A stretch of 64,000 nucleotides of DNA, taken from assembly GCA_020639075.1 (NCBI GenBank), contig JACKHI010000001.1:682001-746000 (forward strand), read 5' to 3'. The position numbers were made by a program, and so were the translations under genes. Below, piece by piece: positions 52,855 to 61,755 of the stretch (position 1 is its first letter; every line of letters starts with the position of its first letter). The notes under the pieces were generated by a model, which made no database searches, was not told where the DNA came from, and saw only the letters and a list, made by a program, of their open reading frames with translations. This stretch comes from Phycisphaerales bacterium. Its GTDB lineage: Bacteria; Planctomycetota; Phycisphaerae; UBA1845; UTPLA1.

Positions 52855-53471
52855 TGACGCGCATAACCTCGACACCCCCGATGTGCCGTATCTCGACAAA
52901 AATCCCATTGGGATCTGGACGTGGGTAGAATGTCTTGCAAAGTCCCGATGCGCGAATCCTGATCCAGGCAGACTGAGCCCCGAGCAGTGATGCCTGATCG
53001 AGCCCGCTGTTCGAGTGAGTACACTGTCAAGAAAATCGAATTGGAATGGAGCATGCCGACACCGGGCGTTCACACTCTCGCGGTGTCAATCGATCGTCGC
53101 TATGCACCTGGATCGGGCGGAGACTCTTTAAGCAAAGTCGCGGCGACGCGAATGGTCTCAACGCCCGTCGCCCACCTGATCTTGCACTCGAGAGCTCGCA
53201 TAACTGAGCTCCGAACCTGCGCACCTGACATGCGGATGACGAAGTGCCTGGCGAAAGGACACGGCATTCGAACGGATATTACCCGATCGCTTGCAGCGCC
53301 ATCCTTCGGATCTGGGAGACACGATGCGTAGGAGCGCGGCGACACACATTGACGAATGTCCACAACGGCCCGGTTGGCGTCATTCATAACCGTCGAAATC
53401 CGGGATTTGCGCATTTTCGGCGCTTTCGCGGCGGGCGGAATGACCATGGCGGCCCAAATCCGCTTTGCAGT

Positions 53472-53477
53472 TATAAT
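53472..53477 (+). promoter_or_regulatory. Possible -10 box for the ABC operon
   Basis: TATAAT lies 54 bases upstream of the ABC ATPase start at 53531. No good -35 hexamer is seen at the usual spacing, so support is partial. Confidence 0.35.
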
Positions 53478-53530
53478 CTCCTCCTGCCGGCGGCGCCTTC
53501 TGCCCGTCCGCAAGCAACGAGATAACACGT

Positions 53531-54229
53531 ATGCCATACATCGATGTGAGAAATGTGCGAAAGATCTATCGGAAAAAGAAACTGGAGGTCCCGGTTCTGG
53601 ACGGGCTCGACCTCGCCGTGGAACGCGGTGAGTTCATCGCCCTGATGGGTCCGAGCGGCTCCGGAAAGACGACGCTGCTCAACCTTCTCGGCGCGCTTGA
53701 CAGTGCGACGGCCGGTACGATCCAGATCGGCGACGATCAACTTCATACCATGTCGGACCGTCAACGCACGTCGTGGCGCTCGCGCCACTGCGGCTATATC
53801 TTCCAATTGTATCACCTCATGCCCGTGCTGACGGCGGCGCAGAATGTCGGGCTACCTCTGCGGCTCTTCAAAATGAGTGCTTCCGAGCGCCATGAACGTG
53901 TCAGTTTTGCCCTGAAAGTGGTCGGCCTCGAAGACCGCGCCGACCACAAACCCAGCCAGCTATCCGGCGGCCAGGAACAACGCGTCGCCATCGCGCGGGC
54001 GCTTGTGACGGACCCCGACCTCCTGCTCGCCGACGAACCAACAGGCGATCTGGACGCCGATAGCGCCCACGAAATTCTGCAACTCATGGAGCGCCTCAAC
54101 AAGGAGTTCGACAAGACGATCATCATGGTCACGCACGACCAGAAGGCCGCCGGCCACGCATCGCGCCTCGTCCGGCTGGAAAAAGGCAAACTGATGTCGG
54201 CGGAAGCGGCCGCGGCAGTGACCTACTAG
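53531..54229 (+). CDS. ABC transporter ATP-binding protein (MacB/LolD type)
   Basis: A 232-residue ATPase with all the usual parts: Walker A GPSGSGKTTLLNLL (about 42-55), a Q-loop near YIFQLYHLMPVL, the signature LSGGQEQRVAIARAL (a variant with QE rather than QQ), Walker B LLLADEPTGDLD and the H-loop VTHDQKAA. The LMPVLTAAQNV region is typical of the LolD/MacB/FtsE subfamily, which powers FtsX-type permeases. It is followed 12 bases later by the first permease gene, so it energises the two membrane proteins encoded downstream. Confidence 0.96.
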   Translation: MPYIDVRNVRKIYRKKKLEVPVLDGLDLAVERGEFIALMGPSGSGKTTLLNLLGALDSATAGTIQIGDDQLHTMSDRQRTSWRSRHCGYIFQLYHLMPVLTAAQNVGLPLRLFKMSASERHERVSFALKVVGLEDRADHKPSQLSGGQEQRVAIARALVTDPDLLLADEPTGDLDADSAHEILQLMERLNKEFDKTIIMVTHDQKAAGHASRLVRLEKGKLMSAEAAAAVTY

Positions 54230-54241
54230 GAACGCAATGTC

Positions 54242-55384
54242 ATGCTGACGATCAAGAACCTCGGCCGCAACAAGCTCCGCACGACGCTCACGATCATGGC
54301 GATCGCGTTGCCGCTGTTCGTCTTCCTCGTGACGAGCTCACTGAAACAGAGTCTCAATGATGCGTTTGCGAGCATGGAAAAGTCCATGCGCGTCGCGACC
54401 CATCAAAAGCTCACGTACACGACGCTCCTGCCGCAGCGCATGCGCGGCGAGATCGAGTCCATCGCGCCGGAGGGCTTCCTGGAAGGCGTTTGCCGATCCA
54501 CCTGGTTCGGAGGCAAGATCGAAGGCTCGCAGCAGGCGTATTTCAGCATGGCCGTCGATTGCGACACATTCCCAGTCGTGCACAGCGAATTTGAAATGAC
54601 GCCGGACGAAATCGCTCGGTTCAACGACACGAAACAGGGCGCCGTCGTCGGACAGGAATTCGCCAAGCTGGTCAACGTCGGGATCGGGGACAAAGTCACG
54701 ATGAAGGGAGCCATACCGCCCTTCGTCTCGCTGGAATTTGAAGTCGTTGCGATACCGAAAGGACTGGAGGATGCACGCCTGTATTTTCGCCTTGACTACT
54801 ATGACGACGTCTACCGGAAGATCACGGGGGATTCGATGGGCGTGCACAACTTCTGGATGCGATGCTCGAGCCCCGAAGCCCGTAAGTGGGCGCTGACCGA
54901 GATCGATCGCCACTTCCGCAACAGTCAGAATGAGACCGTCACGGAAACCGAGTCGAATTTTATCCGTTCGTTTATTGAATCCGGCGGCGACTGGATCGGC
55001 ATGGCCTCGAAAGTCGGCCTGATGGTCGTCATCGTCGCGCTGTCCGTCGGGTTCAATACGATGAGCATGTCATTCCGGGAACGAACCAGCGAAATCGCCG
55101 TCCTTCGAGCGCTTGGGTTTTCCGCGAGCCGCATCGGGTTCATGGTCGTGTCCGAGGGACTGTTGCTGGGGCTCGCGGGAGGCATCATCGCCGTCGCGCC
55201 CCTCTATCTGCTGACGCATTTGCGCGAAGTCAGCATTCCTCAGTTCGGCAAGTTCACGATCGAAACATCCGTGGCAGGAACGGCGCTCTTCGTCGCGGTA
55301 CTGTGCGGCTTCCTCGCAGCGTTGGTGCCGGCAGCCATGGCCGTCCGGCTCCAAGTCGCAACCGCTCTGAGAAAGGTGGCCTGA
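54242..55384 (+). CDS. FtsX/MacB-type ABC permease (first)
   Basis: A 380-residue membrane protein with one N-terminal helix (about 17-35), a large periplasmic domain of about 220 residues and three C-terminal helices, beginning with WIGMASKVGLMVVIVALSVGFNTM. The cytoplasmic loop after it, FRERTSEIAVLRALGFSASRIG, is the classic FtsX/MacB permease signature. The topology is that of mechanotransmission exporters, which move lipoproteins or peptides without passing them through the membrane core. It is followed after one base by a second, different permease. Confidence 0.94.
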   Translation: MLTIKNLGRNKLRTTLTIMAIALPLFVFLVTSSLKQSLNDAFASMEKSMRVATHQKLTYTTLLPQRMRGEIESIAPEGFLEGVCRSTWFGGKIEGSQQAYFSMAVDCDTFPVVHSEFEMTPDEIARFNDTKQGAVVGQEFAKLVNVGIGDKVTMKGAIPPFVSLEFEVVAIPKGLEDARLYFRLDYYDDVYRKITGDSMGVHNFWMRCSSPEARKWALTEIDRHFRNSQNETVTETESNFIRSFIESGGDWIGMASKVGLMVVIVALSVGFNTMSMSFRERTSEIAVLRALGFSASRIGFMVVSEGLLLGLAGGIIAVAPLYLLTHLREVSIPQFGKFTIETSVAGTALFVAVLCGFLAALVPAAMAVRLQVATALRKVA

Positions 55385-55385
55385 C

Positions 55386-56561
55386 GTGCCCTCGTTGCCG
55401 ACACGTTACAACATCCTGAGTATCCTGGCCCGCCCCGTCGGTACGATCAGTTCCATCCTGCTGATCGCCATTGTCATTGCCGTCTTCTCCTATCTGCAGG
55501 CCGTTACGGATAGCGCCTTCAACGTCATGGCGCAAACCGGCGACCCGCTGACAGTCCTCGTCATCAACCAATCAGCCGACAGCGAGACTGTCTCGGGAAT
55601 CGGCAAGGACATGGTGAACAAACTGCAATTGACGCCGAAAGCGGTTCGCGATGAAAAAGGCGTGATCATCAGCGCGGAAATGGTCGCCATCAGCAGTGCC
55701 TCCTCCGCCCGCGATCCTGCCGTCAAGGTCAATGCCGCCGTTCGAGGCGTGGACTTCGACCTCGCAAACAAGGCCCGCGATCAACGCGTCAAGATCATCG
55801 AGGGGCGAGTATTTGCCCCCGGCACATACGAGGTCATTGTCGGCGAATCAGTTGCGAGCACCTATCTCGGACATAAGCTCGGCGACGAAATTGAAATCGG
55901 CAATCGCGGAATCCGGAAGTTCAAAATCGTCGGCGTTTTCTCGACCGGCGGAACGGCCGCAGACAGCGAAATTTGGGGCTACGTGGAAACACTCCGCGAT
56001 GTCTATAGCCGGACCGGCTATTCCTCGGCGCGACTGCGGGCCGCAACGCCGGACGACGTAGAGGAGATGATCAAGTATATCAAGGGGCCGTCCGTCGAGT
56101 TGTCGGCAATGTCCGAGCGCGAGCACTTCTCAGGAATGAGCCGCAACCAACAAGCGACGCAGGTCTTCAGCGTCGTCATGATCATCATTTTGGGAATTGC
56201 GTCGGCATTTGCAGTCGCCAACACGATGTACGCTGCCGTCGCGGGCCGCACGCGCGAAATCGGGATGCTTCGAGCCATCGGATTTTCGCCGGGCAGCGTC
56301 CTCGTTTCGTTCATGCTCGAAGGGTTGTTGCTGTCCGTGATGGGCGGAATTGCGGGCTGTGCCGTCAGCCTGTTCGCCAACGGATTGCGAGAGAGCATCC
56401 TGCCGGGCGCATTTACCACCGTCAGCTACCAACTCGCGATTACGCCCAAGATCATCGGTGTGTCATTGGCCGTCGCGATCACGATTGGTTTCTTCGGTTC
56501 GATCCTGCCCGCTTGGCGCGCCGCGCGAATGCCGATCACGCGATCGCTTCGAGAGGCATGA
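55386..56561 (+). CDS. FtsX/MacB-type ABC permease (second)
   Basis: A 391-residue permease from GTG 55386 with AAAGGTGG upstream, the same fold as its neighbour but clearly diverged. It has an N-terminal helix (about 17-34), a periplasmic domain, and C-terminal helices starting VVMIIILGIASAFAVANTM with the loop GRTREIGMLRAIGFSPGSV. Having two unlike permeases with a single ATPase suggests a heterodimer, as in LolCE, rather than a MacB homodimer. The stop codon overlaps the start of the adaptor gene (ATGA). Confidence 0.94.
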   Translation: MPSLPTRYNILSILARPVGTISSILLIAIVIAVFSYLQAVTDSAFNVMAQTGDPLTVLVINQSADSETVSGIGKDMVNKLQLTPKAVRDEKGVIISAEMVAISSASSARDPAVKVNAAVRGVDFDLANKARDQRVKIIEGRVFAPGTYEVIVGESVASTYLGHKLGDEIEIGNRGIRKFKIVGVFSTGGTAADSEIWGYVETLRDVYSRTGYSSARLRAATPDDVEEMIKYIKGPSVELSAMSEREHFSGMSRNQQATQVFSVVMIIILGIASAFAVANTMYAAVAGRTREIGMLRAIGFSPGSVLVSFMLEGLLLSVMGGIAGCAVSLFANGLRESILPGAFTTVSYQLAITPKIIGVSLAVAITIGFFGSILPAWRAARMPITRSLREA

Positions 56562-57946
56562 CGGAGTCCATCGGTTCAATGAAACAAGACGCGCCAAATC
56601 ATACCCTCGATCGACTTCGAATCGACAAGAATCAGCGGCCTGCCTCAACAGGTCGGCCTTGGCTCCTTGGTGCTGGAATTGTCGTCGTCGTCTTGGGTAT
56701 CGCCGCGGGCGCCGGCGCCTGGTACTACAAGACCACCGGCGTCAATATCGTCGCAGCCTTGTCGGAAAAACCCGTCGCCGTGCGGATATACACGATTCCG
56801 CAAGAAAATCGAGAAACGCCGGGTGAAATCGTTCTCGTCGCCAACGGGAAGATTGTCAGCGATGTGCGCGTCAACGTCGCGACAAAAGTCTCCGGCCAGA
56901 TCACGTCACTTCACATCGAGCAAGGCGACTACGTCGAAAAGGACCAGGTCCTCGCGCGCATCGAAATAGACGTCTACGAAGCGCAACGCGACGAGGCACA
57001 GGCGAGCGTCGAACGCCTGAAGTACTTCATTACGCAGACGCGGGCCAACTACCAACGAGATCTGGCCGCAATTGAAGAAGCCCGCTCCGACTACGACTGG
57101 CGCAAGTACAACCACGACCGACTCGAAAAACTCGCCCAGCGCAACCAGGCCAGCGAAATGGAATTGACCGAATCCCGCTTGGCCCTCGACGGCGCCAAGG
57201 CAGCGCTCGACAAGTCCGAAGCCAACGCCAAATCGACGGAAAGCGCGATCAAAGTCATCGAGGCGGACTTGCAGGCAGCCGAAGCCGTCCTGCGCGTGCA
57301 ACAAAAACGCTTGGACGATTGCGCAATCAGAGCCCCCATTTCAGGCGTCATCCTTGAACGCAACGCGCAAGTCGGGGATTTCCTCGCCGCCGAGGGTGGT
57401 CTCGGCGCCAACGCCAACGCGCAGCTGGTCAGCATCGCCGATATGACGAAACTACGCGTGGAAATCGATGTCAGCGAGCGTGATATTCATCGAATTCGCA
57501 ACAATCAACGTGCCAGGATCACGCCCGACGCCTATCAATCGGACGCATTCGACGGCTACGTCATGTGGATCGACCCGATCGGAGACTACGCCCGCGCCAT
57601 CGTGCAGGTCAAAGTGCGAATCGAAAACCCGGATCCGAGGCTCCGAATCGAAGGCTCGGCGAAGGTCGAATTCCTCGGCGAGCAACAACCAGCCGCGTCG
57701 GAAGAGCCTGCAAAGCGATTCTGGCTCCCGCTGGAGACAGTCAAGATCTCCAGCACTGGGGGCGATCCGATCGTCTTCACCGTCATCAACGACCGCGCTG
57801 TCGCGAACGTCGTCAGGATCGGCGCCAGATCATCGAAGACCGTCGAAGTGTTGTCGGGCGTCTATCCGGGAATGGAAATCGTCGCGGACCACGTCGACGA
57901 CATCGAAAATGGAACGCTCGTCTCCACAACAGCCGGATCCGACTGA
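56558..57946 (+). CDS. HlyD/MacA-type periplasmic adaptor protein
   Basis: A 462-residue protein from the ATG at 56558, which overlaps the permease stop (ATGA); a longer frame runs back into the permease gene. One membrane anchor (about 35-57, LLGAGIVVVVLGIAAGAGAWY) is followed by a lipoyl-like half (NVATKVSGQITSLHIEQGDYVEKDQVLARI), a long alpha hairpin (about 140-230), the second lipoyl half (LDDCAIRAPISGVILERNAQVGDF) and a beta-barrel. With the preceding genes it completes a tripartite exporter like MacAB. No outer-membrane TolC gene is nearby. Confidence 0.92.
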   Translation: MTESIGSMKQDAPNHTLDRLRIDKNQRPASTGRPWLLGAGIVVVVLGIAAGAGAWYYKTTGVNIVAALSEKPVAVRIYTIPQENRETPGEIVLVANGKIVSDVRVNVATKVSGQITSLHIEQGDYVEKDQVLARIEIDVYEAQRDEAQASVERLKYFITQTRANYQRDLAAIEEARSDYDWRKYNHDRLEKLAQRNQASEMELTESRLALDGAKAALDKSEANAKSTESAIKVIEADLQAAEAVLRVQQKRLDDCAIRAPISGVILERNAQVGDFLAAEGGLGANANAQLVSIADMTKLRVEIDVSERDIHRIRNNQRARITPDAYQSDAFDGYVMWIDPIGDYARAIVQVKVRIENPDPRLRIEGSAKVEFLGEQQPAASEEPAKRFWLPLETVKISSTGGDPIVFTVINDRAVANVVRIGARSSKTVEVLSGVYPGMEIVADHVDDIENGTLVSTTAGSD

Positions 57947-58431
57947 ATAATCCGCAAGACGACTGTTCTCGCCGTCAGCGACGTTGTGTCGGGTCGCGAT
58001 CGCACGCAAACCGCCGCGGATGAAAGACCCACCACCGAACCAAGCGCCCATCAGATCAATTTCATCATCGCGCAGTCGTCCGCCGAATCGGAGCGGCATC
58101 GACCGTCTGCCGGATCGAAGGCGTCACCACTATCGGCGCGAGCTGTACGACGTTGTCCGCGCCACGCGTCACTGAATGCTCTTGGCGAACCTCCCGGTCG
58201 GCTTCCTATAACCCGGCGGCAATTGCGCTGATGCGCATATGTTCCTCGGAATTTGTCATTGCCGGCATTCGGTAGCACGATTCAGTCGCAGGCGCTATGC
58301 TCTCATGATGGAACAGTTCTGACCGACAAGACGCTTCGAGGAGATCTCGCCCGCTCATTTGTCTTGTTTGAGACCTGGATCAATCTTGGAACCTGGAAGC
58401 GGCGGTAAATGGCCCCGCGGAGCAAATCAGC
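57947..58431. other. Intergenic region, no supported gene
   Basis: About 485 bases between the HlyD-like gene and the acyl-CoA dehydrogenase gene, both plus strand. I see only short frames without family features, and no strong promoter or hairpin. Confidence 0.5.
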
Positions 58432-60246
58432 TTGACGGATGTCAGCAAAACAACCAGGAGTCCGGGCGACACGCCTTCAGCCGACCGGAAGTCGATTCTA
58501 CCGCTGACATTCACGGGCGATCATCGCTCCGTCAGTGCAGAGGCCTATTTGCACGACCCACTGATTCGATCGCTCGTATCGTTCTTCGAGAAGAAGGGCC
58601 TTGCCGCAATCAAGGAAGAGGACCAACGGGAGGAATGGTACGACGACTGGATCGCCTATCAATCGGCGAATCAACTCTACGCCCGATTGCTCGCTCCGCG
58701 CGAATTCTCGAGCTTGGGATCCGAGTTCGACATGCTGCGGTACACGCGATTCCTGGAGACATCCGCCTATTTCAGCCCCGCCCACGGCTACAGCCTGCAA
58801 GTCACATTTCTGGGGCTATGCGCAATCCTCATGGGCGACAACCCCAATCTGAAGCGCGAGGCCGTTGCAGCGCTCGAAGCCGGTGGTTTGTTGGCATTCG
58901 GAATCTCCGAGCGAGCGCACGGCTCCGATCTGCTCGGCAACGATTTCTCCGTCACTGACTTGGGCGCCGGCAATTACCTGGCAAACGGCTCGAAGTACTA
59001 CATCGGTAATGCGAACAAGGCCTCTATCATCGCCATTCTCGCGAGAAAGGAACAACAACGCGCCGCAGATCGTACGAAACGCGCCGCCCCCCTGTTGTTC
59101 GCGTTGAGGCCGAACGCCGCCAAGAGCTTTGTAGGTGCACGCAAGATCAGAACGCTTGGTGTACGAGCTGCATTCGTTGGTGACTTCGAAGTAACGGATC
59201 ACGAATTCACGGCAGCCGATCAGATCGCCGAGGGAAGGAACGCATGGAATGCGGTCTTCGGCACCGTCACGCTGGGGAAGTTCTTCCTGGGATTCGGTTC
59301 AATCGGGATTTGTGAGCGCGCCTATGAAGAGGCATCGGCCCATCTGCGCAATCGCATCCTCTACGGGAAACCAGCGATCGAAATGCCCCATCTCCGCGCA
59401 ACCATGGCCGAAGCCTACGCCCGACTGACGGCGATGAAACTCTACGCCTTTCGAGCGCTCGACTACGTGCATGCCGCGAACGACACCGACCGGCGGTACC
59501 TCCTGTTCGCCGCCGTGCAAAAGGCGAAGCTCAGCATGGAAGGTGTGAAAGTCGTTTCGCTGCTTTCAGAGTGTATCGGCGCTCGCGGGTTTGAATCGGA
59601 AACCTACTTCGAGATGGCGATTCGCGACGTGCAGCTCATTCCAGGATTGGAAGGAAGCACACATATCAACCTGGGCCTGATCACGCAGTTCATGGCACGA
59701 TATCTCACCGATACCGCCGTCGGGCTCACTGTCCCCGGATCCCTGGTCGCGGGCGACACGACATCGACAGAAAACGCCTTTCTTATGGAAGCCCGGATTG
59801 GCGCTGTCAACAACGTCGCGTTTCCTCATTTTCTGAAGCCCTACCGGCCGCTGATGCACGTCTCCAACGTTCGGCGATTCGTCAAGGCAGCGAAGGCGTT
59901 TCAACTTTGGGCGAAAACTCTGGATCTCGATCGAACGGCGCGCGCCGACACGCCGATGCAGCTGGCGATCGGCCGTTGTCTCGCGACCATCACATATGCA
60001 CAGCTCGTCGCGGAAATCGTGACTCGCATGAACGTCGCCACACCGCTCGTGAGCGCGATTTTTCACGCACTCGTCTGCGATCTCAACGTGGCAGCACTCA
60101 ATCTCGGGGCCTGCGTCGGAGCCGGTTCGATCCGCCCGAAGACTCTCCGGCGAATCGTGTCAACACCGACGATCACGGAGGACGAACTCGAATTCGTCGC
60201 GAAATGTATGAATGGAACGACGGATCCCTGCGAGTCGCCCCAATGA
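58432..60246 (+). CDS. Acyl-CoA dehydrogenase family protein
   Basis: A 604-residue flavoprotein, long for the family (about 380-400 for short forms). I use TTG 58432 because GGAG lies nine bases upstream and the first in-frame ATG is ~100 codons in. Typical parts are LAFGISERAHGSDLLGNDF, the FAD-domain region (YLANGSKYYIGNANKA), and the C-terminal helical domain FGSIGICERAYEEASAHLRNRILYG and ECIGARGFESETYFEMAIRDVQLIPGLEGS. It probably oxidises a fatty acyl-CoA, or acts in lipid remodelling, given the overlapping acyltransferase gene. The active-site Glu position cannot be assigned with confidence. Confidence 0.88.
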   Translation: MTDVSKTTRSPGDTPSADRKSILPLTFTGDHRSVSAEAYLHDPLIRSLVSFFEKKGLAAIKEEDQREEWYDDWIAYQSANQLYARLLAPREFSSLGSEFDMLRYTRFLETSAYFSPAHGYSLQVTFLGLCAILMGDNPNLKREAVAALEAGGLLAFGISERAHGSDLLGNDFSVTDLGAGNYLANGSKYYIGNANKASIIAILARKEQQRAADRTKRAAPLLFALRPNAAKSFVGARKIRTLGVRAAFVGDFEVTDHEFTAADQIAEGRNAWNAVFGTVTLGKFFLGFGSIGICERAYEEASAHLRNRILYGKPAIEMPHLRATMAEAYARLTAMKLYAFRALDYVHAANDTDRRYLLFAAVQKAKLSMEGVKVVSLLSECIGARGFESETYFEMAIRDVQLIPGLEGSTHINLGLITQFMARYLTDTAVGLTVPGSLVAGDTTSTENAFLMEARIGAVNNVAFPHFLKPYRPLMHVSNVRRFVKAAKAFQLWAKTLDLDRTARADTPMQLAIGRCLATITYAQLVAEIVTRMNVATPLVSAIFHALVCDLNVAALNLGACVGAGSIRPKTLRRIVSTPTITEDELEFVAKCMNGTTDPCESPQ

Positions 60247-60896
60247 GATTGAAGCGATCACTGCCATGGAAGTGTATTCAGGCCTTCGTACGCCCTCTCG
60301 CCGTGCTGCTGTTTGATCTGAAGGTTGACGGCCAGGAGAACATCCCCGCCGAAGGGGGCGTGTTGATCGTCTCGAATCACCAGAGCGTCCTCGATCCGAT
60401 TCTCCTTCCCATTCGACTCAATCGACCGTTTAACTACATCGCAAAATCCGAGCTGTTCCGAAACCGGATGTTCGCGTGGTTTCTTCGCTGGGTGTTCAAC
60501 GCATTTCCCGTGCATCAGGGACACAGCGATGTAAAAGCCGTCAAGGAGACGATCCGAAGGTTGCAAGCCGGCCACGTAATGAACATCTATCCCGAAGGCG
60601 CCCGCACGGAGGACGGCGAAATCGGCCCCCTCCAATCCGGCGTCGCGCTGATTGTCGAGCGCGCCCAAGTTGCCGTCGTCCCGGCTGTCATCGTCGGCGC
60701 CTTCGAAGTCTGGCCGATCCACAAGAGGTTCTTCCGTCGTGGACCAATTCGAATCCGGTTCGGGCCACCCCTGTATCTCGCCGGCCTGGATCGAGAGGAG
60801 ATCCTGGCGACGATCGACCGGACGCTGAGATCAATGTTCGCCGCTCTCCGCGCCGAGTGCTCGCCTTCAAACTCCTGCCGCGCAAAGTCGGATTGA
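60243..60896 (+). CDS. 1-acyl-sn-glycerol-3-phosphate acyltransferase (PlsC family)
   Basis: A 217-residue acyltransferase starting at ATG 60243, which overlaps the stop of the acyl-CoA dehydrogenase (ATGA). The frame is open further back but lies inside that gene. The catalytic motif is NHQSVLDPILL (HX4D form), followed by FRNRMFAWFLRWVFNAFPV and the acyl-acceptor motif NIYPEGARTEDGEIG. The N-terminus is short and moderately hydrophobic. It should acylate lysophosphatidic acid or a related lipid. The shared transcript with an acyl-CoA dehydrogenase suggests a lipid-modification role. Confidence 0.9.
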   Translation: MRLKRSLPWKCIQAFVRPLAVLLFDLKVDGQENIPAEGGVLIVSNHQSVLDPILLPIRLNRPFNYIAKSELFRNRMFAWFLRWVFNAFPVHQGHSDVKAVKETIRRLQAGHVMNIYPEGARTEDGEIGPLQSGVALIVERAQVAVVPAVIVGAFEVWPIHKRFFRRGPIRIRFGPPLYLAGLDREEILATIDRTLRSMFAALRAECSPSNSCRAKSD

Positions 60897-60990
60897 AGCC
60901 GGCTCGAATACCACCCCACGAACGCGGCCGACGTCATGCCGAAGAAACAGCCGGCCCCACAGGGCAGCCCCAGTGGATACATACGGCCGC

Positions 60991-60999
60991 TGGTATAAT
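60991..60999 (+). promoter_or_regulatory. Extended -10 promoter element for the ECF sigma gene
   Basis: TGGTATAAT matches the extended -10 consensus TGnTATAAT exactly and lies 42 bases upstream of the ATG at 61041. No clear -35 is needed for such promoters, so it probably drives the sigma-factor gene. Confidence 0.5.
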
Positions 61000-61040
61000 G
61001 GGAACCCTGGACGAACACGTGTCCCGATAGGATCGCACCC

Positions 61041-61682
61041 ATGATCGAACCAGCCGGCCCCAACGATGATCCTGAACTTCTGAGCCGAGCAATCGCCGGT
61101 GAGCCGCTGGCGCTGGACCGACTGCTGCTCGATCATCATCGCGCCCTCAAGTCGGTCGTCGAAAAAAAGCTCCCGCCAACCCTTGCAAGCGTCGTTTCCG
61201 CCGAAGACATCCTCCAGGAATGCTACACGGAAGCGTATCGCGACATCGGGAAATTTCGCCCCGACGGCCCCAACGCGCTATTCCGCTGGCTCTGCACGAT
61301 CGCAGATCATCGACTGCTCGATACCCTCCGCGCCCATCGCGCCGCCAAGCGCGGCGGCGGTCGCGCCGCCGTTAGCGCCGGTACGGACCAACAGCACTCG
61401 GCCGCCCTGGCGCTACTCGACGTCGTATTCGCCCACACGCACACACCAAGCCGCTCCGTTGCCGGCCATGAGGCGTCTGCGGCCGTCAAGGCGGCCATCG
61501 ACACGCTTAAACCCGAGTACCGCGACGCGATCCGTCTCCGCTATATCGAAGGCCGAAGCGTCGGCGAAACAGCGGCAATAATGGGCAAGTCTGAAAGATC
61601 CGTGCACAAGCTCTGCAGCCGCGGCATTCAAAGACTGCGCGACGCCCTTGGGAACGCTTCGAGATTTTTCTCCGAGAGCTGA
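61041..61682 (+). CDS. ECF-type RNA polymerase sigma factor
   Basis: A 213-residue ECF sigma factor. Region 2 is seen as DILQECYTEAYRDIGKFRPDGPNALFRWLCTIADHRLLDTLRA, and region 4 as LKPEYRDAIRLRYIEGRSVGETAAIMGKSERSVHKLCSRGIQRLRDAL. The linker between them is Ala-rich and has no membrane segment. There is no adjacent anti-sigma gene. A Ser/Thr kinase gene follows within 75 bases, which in planctomycetes often means control of the sigma factor by phosphorylation. TAGGA lies nine bases upstream of the ATG. Confidence 0.92.
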   Translation: MIEPAGPNDDPELLSRAIAGEPLALDRLLLDHHRALKSVVEKKLPPTLASVVSAEDILQECYTEAYRDIGKFRPDGPNALFRWLCTIADHRLLDTLRAHRAAKRGGGRAAVSAGTDQQHSAALALLDVVFAHTHTPSRSVAGHEASAAVKAAIDTLKPEYRDAIRLRYIEGRSVGETAAIMGKSERSVHKLCSRGIQRLRDALGNASRFFSES

Positions 61683-61724
61683 GGCGGCGCGCTCCGCGGA
61701 TAACGCTGAGAAAGTATGCACAGC

Positions 61725-61739
61725 ATTTCAACTTGAAAT
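61725..61739. promoter_or_regulatory. Perfect ATTTCAA-C-TTGAAAT palindrome upstream of the kinase
   Basis: Seven-base arms around a single C lie in the 73-base gap between the sigma and kinase genes, 17 bases upstream of the kinase ATG. It may be an operator or an mRNA hairpin; about four such palindromes are expected by chance in 64 kb, so the position is the main support. Confidence 0.35.
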
Positions 61740-61755
61740 AAAGGCCTCGCCCGTC

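Larger units (their letters stand above)
52650..53530. other. Divergent intergenic region between POR and ABC genes
   Basis: About 880 bases without a supported gene. It holds an inverted repeat CGCTGG-TT-CCAGCG (52841-52854), 192 bases upstream of the POR operon, and a TATAAT hexamer (53472-53477) ahead of the ABC genes. Short frames here lack family features. Confidence 0.5.

Noticed and set aside
51342..52928. 528-codon plus-strand frame opposite the POR fusion gene
   Set aside because: The minus-strand product has all POR, FAD and Fe-S motifs, and the plus frame starts and ends in places that do not fit any operon.
52717..53073. Short frames upstream of the POR operon
   Set aside because: Composition and lack of family features suggest non-coding DNA.
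53100..53537. 145-codon minus-strand frame ahead of the ABC genes
   Set aside because: It overlaps the start of the well-supported ABC ATPase gene and has no recognisable family features.
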